DNA from: Astropecten irregularis
Lineage: Eukaryota; Echinodermata; Asteroidea; Paxillosida; Astropectinidae
Assembly: GCA_963971285.1 (NCBI GenBank)
Contig: OZ020244.1
Location: forward strand, 20,212,001 to 20,276,000
Reading direction: 5' to 3'
Length of the DNA: 64,000 bases
Position 1 is the first letter of the stretch, and every line of letters starts with the position of its first letter. Below the pieces are notes generated by a model. The model worked only from the letters and a program-made list of their open reading frames with translations, was not told the origin of the DNA and searched no databases. Made by a program: the position numbers and the translations under genes. Below, in pieces: positions 55,378-64,000 of the stretch.

Positions 55378-56744
55378 TTGAGTGTGTTTATTTGATGACC
55401 ATGTTGGGTGGCTTAATTATGAAAAGAGATGCCGGTTATCGACCTAGCCCATATAATTAGCTGGTCTCCCCTTTTATTTTTTCTTCTCTTTTTGAATATT
55501 TCTCATTCCCTGTATGTTGGTTTTTCTTCTTTTTTTTTTCTCCCCCCCCCCCTTTTTGGGGGTTTTGGTTGTTGGAAGAAAGGGGGCGTACGCCCCCAAA
55601 GTCTCCCTGGCCCCGCCCCTGCCCCCCATCCTCGGTCTCTAAGGTCGCAGATTCAACCATCCAACACCACACGGTTCTCCCTGGTTTTAGGCGATATACA
55701 GAGGGCGCTCTATTTAGTCAGCTTCCCTCGGAGAGATAGATTAACACATTGTGCTTGCTATCGAGGGTGATATTGGTTACCAGACGAGAAGGGTGAACTG
55801 TTATGGCAGCGCCCATGAATTGGAATTTGATCATTTGATCGAGCGTCAGGCTGTTTTTATCGTGCTTGTCGTACATTTGGGCCATCTAAAGGTGACAGCA
55901 TATATTTTTTCTGCTCATAAATGTTTCGTAATGTAGTATAAATGTCATTTATGTGAACTATGCTATGGGAAGGGTCGGCCCCGCCCCGCAGGCAGGCGAA
56001 CACGGTTGGGCGTGTACGGTGTACGTGTATCAAAACAGTCTGCAGTGTCAGTGCAGTGCCCCATCCCATACGGCATGTGTTCCTTCCTCCATGTGCATAC
56101 CCACTCCACTGGCACTGGCAGTGGGACGTGGGCTAGGCAGGGAGTGGGGACTTTAGTCCTTTGGGTGGTACGGAGGATTCACTGGGGTGGATCTTTGGAT
56201 ACAGACTAGCAAGTTTCTCTTGCCTCTGGTGGTGCACTGGTGGTGTAAATCAGACTGCATAAATAAACTATAGCCTCGGCCGAGATATTCCCTGTTTTGA
56301 CGGGCATTCGTTATATAGGCCTAGATCTAAACAACAATGCTTGTTATGTTTTGTACACAAAAATTGGGAGCCAACCCCAAGGATGATGTGCACTTTTTCC
56401 GTATAGCTAAATCTCCGATATAGACGAAAGTCAGACTTATACAGTAGTGCTAGTGTCGTGGCATTCCACTGTAATCCGCAATGCATTCTTCTCCTTGACA
56501 ACCTCGTACATGTATTGCATACTGCTAATTTTGCTAAAAATCAATTCTGATTCTGCTGTGCACATTCATATCAAACTGAAACCCATGAATTTATGATCAG
56601 TCGTTAGTGTACTCTGCTCAGAGTACTTTTGTCATTTATACCTTGCCATAAAGAAAGAAAAATACATTTGGCAAATCTCTTTTTGTCTTACACAGATCGA
56701 CCCAGTTGATATTTTCATCTAAGCAAATTACTTCCCACATAACC

Positions 56745-57138
56745 ATGGCAACGGCCCCGCCCGGTGTTGATTCCAGCTATCGCTGGGAGACCATTACAAA
56801 CCTTCTCATCAAGCGTGTCTTCACGTCAGCCATTGCAGTAAATGGCCATCTCTTCATAATCGGGGGCTCGGATGCCCAAGGCAAAGGCACAGACGACTTC
56901 CACTGCTTCAACCCCAAGAACAAGAAATGGGCGCGCCTGTGCAACATCCCCACCGCAAGGGCGGGGGCGTGCACCGTTGCTGTTGGAACAACCATCTTCG
57001 TCATTGGTGGCGTGGGAGTGGATGCGTTCCCGGTGGATGCAGTGGAATCGTTTGATGTGAGCAATAAGAAGGGTCAGTGGAGGAAGGACATTAAACCACT
57101 TGCTGATCGGATACAAGGCGTGTCTGGTGTCGTCTATG
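56745..57138 (+). CDS. KLHDC8: KLHDC8 exon 1, kelch repeats 1-2
   Basis: From MATAPPGVDSSYRWETITNL to GVSGVVY. It contains HLFIIGGSDAQG and TIFVIGGVGVDAF. The donor is TATG|GTAAGC. The open frame continues into the intron to 57261 but without kelch sequence. Confidence 0.92.
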
Positions 57139-60100
57139 GTAAGCATGAAAGAGTTTTTGACATGGGAGGTGGGGTGGGCAGGGGAAGCAACAGGAATGGG
57201 GAGGCACACATAAATATTTGCTGTTCTTTCTTTAAAATTGAAAGAAAGAAGCCCAATTTGTGATTTAGTTTTTACTGTTTGTCATCTGAGATGTCCATGA
57301 GGCAATGGATGATGTTGCCTCTGAAGTCAGTAGGAATTTCTTAAGAATCTTTCCAGCTGTCAATTTCCACTCATTTTGTGATGGAGTCAAGATTAGAGCA
57401 AGGAACATGGTTTTGGACAGTCCAAATTTTACTTTCATTAAAAATGGAAAAAGAATTGGGTGTTTGTGAATTAATTTGCAATTTCTTGGCACATTGCATG
57501 TAAAACACGTTGGCCAAAATTGAAAATGAGATGCCCAGACAAAACGTGACCTTTTTTTTTTTTATGAATGCTTCATTTCTTCAGAGGATAAAGTCTTGGT
57601 TGTAGGAGGCATGCGACCGGACACCACACCCTGTGAGAAGTGCCGTGTCCTAGACCCGGAGAAGAATCTGTGGCTGAGCTTGCCCGATCTACCCACACCA
57701 CGATACGCAATGGGCTCATTCCTGAAGGGAAATAAGCTCTATCTAGTAGGTGGGTCATTGTCATCTGTACTAGCTTCATCATCTGGTTACATCATTTCAG
57801 TACAACTGACTCTTTAGAATTCTGCATTGCTGCGCATATCGATGATATGATCCTTGGGATATGGCGGTGTTCAGGAGGTAGCCGGTTCGAATCCTGCTCT
57901 AGTCAATTTTTCTTTGTTCACTTTTCAATGACTTTAAAATTCAGTCAGTTTCCCTTGTGGTTATTTGATGATTCTATAGAATTCTAATAGAAAACTGATA
58001 CCTTTTTGACAGGTGGACGCATTGCTAAGACTGTATGTCCCGTGGTGGAGGTGCTAGACATTGTTGAAAGGCAGTGGACAAGCCTCCAGCCCGTCCCCAC
58101 CAAGCGTGCCTTCCCCTGTTGTGTGTTCACCGACCGCTACATCTACTGCATAGGAGGACTCAAAGAAAATCCCAAGGATGGATTCTTCAAAGTCGTGGAG
58201 GAGTATGATATCGAGAAAGGTGATTATTGCACTTGTCATTCTTAAGTCGGTCAAGTCATAGGGCAGAGAGTTATTTGATGCGTCTGGGGGATGCCTTCTT
58301 GCTGATCTCAGCTGGATCAGCATCACAGGACTAGCCCTAGGCTTGAATCTGATTCTAGCTTTTTATAGCTATGGCTTCATGTATTCTATGGCTTCATGAC
58401 TGCACTGCTGAAAACAGTTGTAGCCAAAGACAGAAATAGTCCTTTCAGACACAAACACAGCCTTTGCTCATTGTGGATGCAAACCTGAAGTTTCAAGTGA
58501 TTTTGTATTCAACTCTGTTGAGTCAGTGTAATATGCAACCTGAATTACAAGACTTTATTTTCCTTTATCTTGACCTCAATATGATGAAATTGTAACGAAG
58601 GATGCTTTACAGAAATTGATTTTATCCAAAGACTGGATCATAATGACTGGAGTTAGGAGCCCTCGATGTTTCCATCCTCATAGAGGTCCTGATGTTTTGA
58701 TCCAAGATCCTGCTATGATCAAAACGTCAGGCCCTCCAAGCATTTTTATATATTTCAGGTCATCGGGTTGATGAGTACTTTGCAGCAGTTTATTACCCCC
58801 GGTACTTGTATTGATATACACGACTGGCAGGTACATTATATACCTCACTACTACAGTTTGTGCATCACTGATCAACCCTGTAGATTAACCCATATACAAC
58901 CCTTCTTAGTAATGAGTAATGTAATAATCAGTTAAGCGTCTTATACCCAAACATTTTAAATGCTCGGAGTGAGAAGGCCGTCGGGCCGATTTCATAAAGC
59001 TCTGTGACGCGTCGCAACTCGATTTGCGACGCGTCCTAGCTGCGACGCATCGCATCTATGCGGTGAGTCCATAGAGAAATTATGCGTCTTAACTCTGCGA
59101 CGCGTCGTAACTCGTAAGTTTTATGAAACGGCTGATGTTTCAATCATAGCAGGATCATTCTCAAAGGCTAAACACGGCCATTAATTTACATTGTGTCATC
59201 GTCACTACTGAAAGAGTGCCACTTTGTGCCCAATTGGTATACATTTCTCAAGACCAACACTTTAGAGGCCCACTGTTAATAAACCTTGCCATTATGCTCA
59301 GGCTGTAGATGTTGCTCAGCCCAGCCTTGGATATTTTTTTCAGAAGAGGTCTGCACACTCTGATCATCTAATTATCTTTGTGTTTTTGTTTTGTCTGTCA
59401 GATGAGTGGACGGAGATTGAATCGATGCAATATGAGAGAGGAGACTTCACCTCTGCCATTGTGGGTGGCAAAGTGGTCGCTCTTGGAGGCATGGGTAAGT
59501 ATGGGATACCTAGATCAGTCAGCTCCAAAGTCAGTATCTCGGAGCCAGGTTTATTCTAGAGGCTTAAGGTAGAGGACCTGGGGTCGATGTCACAAAGCCC
59601 TACAATGGATCATAACCCGAGGTACGAATGATAACCCATCGTATCCTCTGTTGGGTTAAAATGCATTATAAGTCCTACGATTGATACTAAGTTACAATGA
59701 ATTTGGTGAAATCGACCCCAGAAAGGATACATTTCTGAATGTGATTAATCTTTGTATCTGATATGGTGTAACTCCAACCTTTCTGGTCTTTCTGGCAAGG
59801 AGCCTTCCTGAATCTGTGAACATTAAACCCTACACTATCCAGTACCTCTATGGCACATAATATAATAATAAACAGAGCATTTATAATGCGCACAGTATCT
59901 GGAAAGTACCGTTTAAAGGTGCAGTATTATTATTCCTTGCACAGTACGGTATATTAAAGCAAGGGTTGGTCCATCAAACCCGATACAAAGTAATGGGGCT
60001 TGGGTTCTTACAAAATGAAGTACATCACATTCGTGTAAGCCAGTCCATACTTTCCCATGAAATGGGTCTGATAGCATTACTCAGAGTATAAGTTCATTTG

Positions 60101-60795
60101 AAATTTGGAGAACTCAAAATATATCTGACATGTTCTAGTTCCTTATTCAAGTCTGAATTTTCGAAAGGTTAATAACACTACTTTTTGTATTCATGATTTC
60201 ATCGAGGTTTGGGAATGTTCAGGCATGCAACTTTTCCTCGGATCAGCTGATTTCCTCTTTTTTCACTTCATTCTTATGCCATTGAAAAGTTAGAAACACT
60301 GTACAAAGTATGATAAAGATTGGAATTTCCTCTTTCTTTGTTAAAGTTGAAATTGCATGCCTGAATGTTAGCAAATTATTATAATATACTGATTTTCCAG
60401 TGCAATGCTCATCCACGTCGGTGAAGAACAAGCCTAATTTGCATATTAAAAATGTATTTTGTTTATTATTTTCTTTTTAAGTTTTGACATTTGGAAAGCA
60501 TGTACAGCCTTATCTTTATCAACCTGCGTCTTATTTGTTTTTCTTCCCAGGACACAGCAAGGAGCCCCACAAAATTGGAGAGGTCTTGGATCCGGAGACT
60601 AAGACCTGGAGTTCACTGCCCCCTTGCCCGACCTCAAGAAGCTCAGCGGCCAGTGCCATGCTGGACGGCAAGCTGTACATAGTAGGCGGGATGACGCCAT
60701 CCGGGCTGACCCTAGCTGCCGATGTGCTCAGTGTCAAGGATCAGAGCACTACTACGCCCCAGAGCTCTGGGAGGAGCTCCGGTAAGAGACGCTGA
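56745..60795 (+). CDS. KLHDC8: Kelch domain-containing protein 8 (KLHDC8A/B-like), five coding exons
   Basis: Exons 56745-57138, 57585-57749, 58013-58219, 59402-59494 and 60551-60795 join to 367 residues, close to the roughly 350 of vertebrate KLHDC8A and KLHDC8B. Every junction is GT-AG and phase 1. Seven kelch repeats are shown by double glycines at residues 40-41, 88-89, 139-140, 187-188, 234-235, 284-285 and 332-333, about 48 apart, each followed by a W or equivalent. PTARAG, VLVVGGMRPDTTP, SLPDLPTPRY and KLYLVGG are strongly KLHDC8-like. There is no BTB or BACK domain, so it is not a KLHL cullin adaptor. It should fold as one beta-propeller. KLHDC8B has been linked to the midbody and cytokinesis; transfer of that role is inference. 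The ATG at 56745 (ACCATGG) is chosen over an in-frame ATG at 56706 for its context and family length. Confidence 0.92.
57139..57584. other. KLHDC8 intron 1, 446 bp
   Basis: No feature beyond a T-run and the acceptor TTTCTTCAG. Confidence 0.8.
57585..57749 (+). CDS. KLHDC8: KLHDC8 exon 2, kelch repeats 3-4
   Basis: EDKVLVVGGMRPDTTPCEKC, then EKNLWLSLPDLPTPRYAMGS, then KLYLVG. The donor is GTAG|GTGGGT, phase 1. Confidence 0.93.
57858..57955 (+). mobile_element. tRNA-derived SINE, copy 2, in KLHDC8 intron 2
   Basis: GGTAGCCGGTTCGAATCCTG is the B box; TTTTTCTTTGTTCACTTTTC then AATGACTTTAAAATTCAGTC is the tail, nearly identical to 26019-26058. The head is degraded. Confidence 0.8.
58013..58219 (+). 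CDS. KLHDC8: KLHDC8 exon 3, kelch repeats 4-5
   Basis: The exon completes LVGGRIAKTVCPVVEVLDIV and adds RQWTSLQPVPTKRAFPCCVF and YIYCIGGLKENP. It ends in EYDIEK before GTGATT, a weaker donor that still fits frame and phase. Confidence 0.9.
58651..58796 (-). repeat. GTTTCGATCCTAGCAGGATC-family repeat, inverted copy
   Basis: On the minus strand it reads AATAAACTGCTGCAAAGTAC, then TGACCTGAAATATATAAAAA, then GGAGGGCCTGACGTTTTGAT and CATAGCAGGATC, in the same order as 14685-14790. Confidence 0.8.
58940..59172 (+). repeat. GTTTCGATCCTAGCAGGATC-family repeat, split copy
   Basis: AAATGCTCGGAGTGAGAAGGCC on the left and CTGATGTTTCAATCATAGCA on the right are adjacent segments of the family consensus, here separated by the 150-bp element at 58984-59133. 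Confidence 0.75.
58984..59133 (+). mobile_element. Palindromic element with GACGCGTCG words, inserted in another repeat
   Basis: The left end GGCCGATTTCATAAAGCTCT is mirrored by TTTTATGAAACGGC at the right. Inside, GACGCGTCGCAACTCG and CGACGCGTCGTAACTCG occur in both orientations. The design resembles the GGGGTCGATTTCAC family but the sequence differs, so it is a sister family. Confidence 0.75.
59402..59494 (+). CDS. KLHDC8: KLHDC8 exon 4, kelch repeat 6
   Basis: DEWTEIESMQYERGDFTSAI then VGGKVVALGGM. The acceptor is TCTGTCAG and the donor ATGG|GTAAGT, phase 1. Confidence 0.92.
59495..60550. other. KLHDC8 intron 4, 1.06 kb
   Basis: It contains the palindromic element at 59580-59719. The rest is AT-rich with no feature. 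The acceptor is TTTTTCTTCCCAG. Confidence 0.8.
59580..59719 (+). mobile_element. Palindromic MITE-like element, GGGGTCGATTTCAC family, copy 4
   Basis: Left end GGGGTCGATGTCACAAAGCC, right end TTTGGTGAAATCGACCCC, with GATAACCCATCGTA and CCTACGATTGATACTAAGTT inside. It is in the same orientation as the copy at 36099. Confidence 0.85.
60551..60795 (+). CDS. KLHDC8: KLHDC8 exon 5, kelch repeat 7 and C-terminus
   Basis: GHSKEPHKIGEVLDPETKTW and SSLPPCPTSRSS lead to KLYIVGGMTPSG and AADVLSVKDQ, which aligns with the last strand of vertebrate KLHDC8. About 17 Ser/Thr/Arg residues follow before TGA 60793-60795. A donor-like CCGGTAAGAG at 60779-60788 lies just before the stop, so an alternative end with another exon is possible. 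Confidence 0.88.
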
Positions 60796-61038
60796 AAACG
60801 ATGGTAAAAAAACTTCCAGATCACCTTTCAGGTTTGGACTCAGCAACTCTGAGACACACACATTGTGGACAGTACTTGTATGTAAATTGTATGAGGGGCA
60901 TGATAGGACTGCGATGATATCATCTGTCACTTGATTCCCTCTGCGATTTGACTGCAAATCCAGAATCACAGATTAGCTTGAAATACGACAAGAGGGTTTA
61001 AGTTCAATTTTGTGGCCTATTACTGGATCATAACACCA

Positions 61039-61187
61039 GGGGTCGATTTCACCAAACTCTTCTTAACTTACTATCAATCGTAGGAATTTTGATGCATTGA
61101 AGCCCTACGTGGGATAGGCCCCCTACGATGGGTTATCCATCGTAACTCGAGTTACGATCGATCGCAGGGCTTTGTGAAATCGACCTC
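61039..61187 (+). mobile_element. Palindromic MITE-like element, GGGGTCGATTTCAC family, copy 5
   Basis: Left end GGGGTCGATTTCACCAAACT, right end GGGCTTTGTGAAATCGACCTC. It contains ACTCGAGTTACGATCGATCG and CCCTACGATGGGTTATCCATC. Compared with the copies at 36099 and 59580 it is in the opposite orientation. Confidence 0.87.
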
Positions 61188-61249
61188 AGGTCTGGGCATG
61201 ATGTGTATGGTGCCCATGTAGCATCAGCAAAACAACACTCAGTATCTTG

Positions 61250-61409
61250 GGCTGCGTTAGAGTGGTTACTCCCGGTAACACGAGTATGATGCGCATGCAT
61301 TACTCTTCGGTAGAGAGTATACTCTTGCCGACCCGAGTGTCGTACTCCAGCCGTTCAAGCGCTCAGGAATATACTCGTGTTAACACGAGTAGCTCGCTCG
61401 AACGTAGCC
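61250..61409 (+). mobile_element. TIR element with GTAACACGAGTAT arms, 160 bp
   Basis: The left end GGCTGCGTTAGAGTGG then CCGGTAACACGAGTAT is mirrored by ATACTCGTGTTAACACGAGT then GCTCGCTCGAACGTAGCC. The imperfect inverted repeat is about 38 bases. The interior repeats ACTC/GAGTA words. No second copy was seen in the window. Confidence 0.75.
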
Positions 61410-64000
61410 ACATGTCGTAATTGTTTTGGTATGACATCCTACTTATAGGGCTTTGAGCTTAACAATCTGAAGTGGATAGATTTACTTCTGATTTAGAGAA
61501 CAACTGTAATCTTACAAGATTTGAGGTACATGTATTTGCTGATGCTACATGGACACTGTACAATTCCTAGCTCAGCTTGGGGATCGACTCTTGTGTAGTT
61601 TGTATAATTTAAAACAGGCAGTATCTCTACGAGATGATTGATTTGTATGATTTTTCCCATCTGCCTTTGATAACAATTTGATGTAGAAAACATCATGTGA
61701 ATTAAATTTCCCAAGAAACAAATCAAGTTGGTTCTGTTAAGTACCAGAACCAGAATCATTATACTGTGACCATCCTTTCAAGTCTATTGAAGTTCTTGAT
61801 TCTAAGTTGGTTATTGCTGCTTCCAAACAACAAAGGTAACCCACTCTGTGGAACAAGACTCTGTTAGGAATCTAGGTTGTAAAGCTTTCCCCCAAACAGT
61901 GCCATTGTTTGTTTGTAGAGATGTACTAAATTTGCTTTTTGCCAAATCTTAAGAGTCTTAAGAGTGTAGTATATTTTCATATACTTTCAAATTTTGCTTA
62001 TCTATGTATTGCTCGACTTAGTAACTTCCAACTTCTAAACCTTTCTTTCCGACTGTTAAAGTTTGTCAGTGAAGTTAGCCTAATACTCATTACTCAGGTT
62101 ATTTGCATTGTTAGTGAGAACCCAAGGCTTGTTTTGCAGCTGGCTCAAGCATACTTGCCTCAGTCTGTGAATCTGAGAAGCTTCACCTTGCAGATAGACA
62201 TGAATTGTTGCATCAGACATATGAATCACATCATCCACAGGAAGCAGTGTGGACATACAGTACATACAGTCCCTTCAACTAGTTTCCCATGCCTGTTTAA
62301 GAGTAACGTACAGTGGAACGCTGCTATATTAAGAACGAACACTGTGGGATTCACAGATTTTGTCCGCTATAACTGTCGTTTGTAACTTTGTTATACATGT
62401 ATAGCGATATTAAGCCGCCATTGCTTTGGCATTTAGTATGTTTTGTACACAAAACTGGGATCCAAGGATGATGTTCAGTATAGCCGTATGTTCGGTTTAT
62501 TGGTATTCTTTATGCAACGTTCCACTGTATCATTCACTGTATTTTGAAATGATGTTCATCTGAGCATGAGCTTCCAGTCACATTTTGGTCTTATGACAGT
62601 GGGCTTTGTAGAGAAACATTTTCAGTTTCAAATTGCACGGGACATTGAATTGATGTGCAGTTTACAATGGCTGCCTTTTCTTATTACCCTATGTAATGAG
62701 TTGAAGTCCTTTGTTCATTCATTGAACAAGAGAGCAAACTGTCTGATGTGGCAGGTTTACAGAAAATTGACTCTGGTGGCTTTCTCTGAGGTTTAGTGTG
62801 ATGGACCTAGGTCCTTCCCCTAGCCATGAATGAAAGAGATTAGGATCAAAATTCGGAATGACTAATTGACTACACACATTTCATATTTACACAAAATGTA
62901 CAGTTCATGTACATATTTATTACAATTCCTGGTAATTCAGTGTCTGGATAAAACAGCTGATAACTTAAATTACGGTAACAAATGTATGACCCAGTAATAC
63001 GTAATTTGTCATTCTTAAACTTGGCAAAAGCCAGAACAGTTGATATTTGAAGGCAGACGAATAGATCCTCTTGTGGGTATGCAACATAGCATCTAATAAG
63101 CATCTAATATGCAGTGTCGTTGGAATCCATAAAACACTGCAAGATGCTACAAACGTTCTATCAAAACCAGAACTTCGTAACCGTATTCAAATTTTGTTTC
63201 AGAATATTGGTTGGATGTCTGGTCTAAACAGTACTACTTTTTCGTTGTTCTATTCCTTCTGTTTTCAAAGATTTTTGGTACCATATTTTGTATAATTTAT
63301 GAAAATGCCTTTAAAAATAAGTCAAATACAACTGATTTGTAAAGTATAAGTGAAAAGATGCAGTGATTTTAACATTAGTGAATAAATCGACAGAGTTTAA
63401 AAACCAAGCAATGATGTTAATGATGTATAATTTCCTGTCGTTTGTTTATTTCTCATCTTTGCGCTGACATGCTGACCGGTATGCCAACAATTGTGTTACA
63501 GGTGAATTTGAGTTTAAATTGCACCGTCGTTAAGCACTTTCCTCAACACTTTACAGGTTTATGACTCCAATAGAACATGTAGAATGGCGAATAAGTTTCT
63601 GCATTAGTTAAACAAATTGTTATGCTTGCGTATCACATGCTGCATTCACAGGTACAATAATGTGATACATTTGTGTACATTTACTATGTTTTTTGGTCAG
63701 TAGGTTAGATAACTGATGTTCTGTATGATACATGTATCTATCTATATATGTATCTATGTCTTCATCATTGTCAATCATTAATGTTTGCAATGAAGGTACT
63801 TCACACATTAATATACTCAAAATGCTAAATTCCAGCTGTCTTGGCTTATTTGCAAAAGTACAGAGTTCTGAAATTTGCAAGTACATGTCCCCTTTCCCTA
63901 CTACATGTAGTAACACCTATCAAACCCAAATCTAAACATTGTCCAAATGACTGATTTGATGACTTTTCATGAGCGTATACATGTTTGTCATATTATCCTT

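Larger units (their letters stand above)
49794..56744. other. Intergenic stretch, upstream of both flanking genes
   Basis: The minus-strand gene and the kelch gene point away from each other, so both promoters should lie here. I recognise no TATA box or coding exon. An acceptor-like TTTTTGTCTTACACAG ends at 56695, 49 bases before the kelch start codon, so a non-coding first exon is likely upstream. Partial Harbinger-like repeats (50955, 52030), a hairpin-family repeat (52421) and a SINE (55300) are present. Confidence 0.6.
58220..59401. other. KLHDC8 intron 3, 1.18 kb, with nested repeats
   Basis: It holds two copies of the GTTTCGATCCTAGCAGGATC family in opposite orientation (58651-58796 and 58940-59172). 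The second is interrupted by a palindromic element at 58984-59133. The acceptor is TTTTGTCTGTCAG. Confidence 0.8.
60796..64000. other. Downstream of KLHDC8, no further gene recognised
   Basis: This includes the KLHDC8 3' UTR of unknown length. Two TIR elements lie at 61039-61187 and 61250-61409. The 148-codon frame at 61939-62385 has no family signature. An AATAAA at 63381-63386 is far from the stop, so it may not belong to this gene. Confidence 0.6.

Noticed and set aside
61939..62385. 148-codon open frame downstream of KLHDC8
   Set aside because: AT-rich composition, no domain signature, no conserved start context, and no link to neighbouring exons.

Overview
The window is nuclear DNA of an animal. 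It has spliced genes with GT-AG introns, AT-rich introns up to 27 kb, and many short non-autonomous DNA transposons and tRNA-derived SINEs. The ACATGTA/TGTACA and AGGCCTAC words recur throughout. Together with the gene content and intron size they suggest a marine invertebrate deuterostome, most likely an echinoderm or a relative. The species assignment is inference. No bacterial, viral or CRISPR content was seen.

Layout. (1) 3.7-37.6 kb, plus strand: ten coding exons of an ataxin-7 family gene, the SAGA deubiquitinase-module anchor, 5' incomplete in this window. The first visible exon carries most of the N-terminal C2H2-type finger and is separated by a 27.2 kb intron from the other nine. 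The SCA7 zinc domain is split over two exons, and a 17-residue polyglutamine tract lies near the C-terminus. (2) 37.6-48.1 kb: a gene-poor stretch full of terminal-inverted-repeat (TIR) elements. (3) 48.1-49.8 kb, minus strand: one long coding exon for a 561-residue, mostly disordered, basic and serine-rich protein with an N-terminal coiled coil. I do not recognise it. (4) 49.8-56.7 kb: intergenic. (5) 56.7-60.8 kb, plus strand: a complete five-exon kelch-repeat gene of the KLHDC8A/B family (367 residues, seven kelch repeats). (6) 60.8-64 kb: downstream DNA with two more TIR elements.

The three genes have unrelated predicted roles (chromatin modification, unknown, kelch scaffold), and nothing suggests that they work together. 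The most informative non-genic structure is the mobile DNA. A hAT-type element with a perfect 8-bp target duplication sits inside a PIF/Harbinger-like element with a 3-bp TAA duplication. A second hAT-type element has an 8-bp duplication with one mismatch. A 2.25 kb TIR-bounded element carries eight copies of one 15-16-bp motif. At least five further repeat families each have several copies in the window. All calls come from reading the sequence by eye; no database search was possible.
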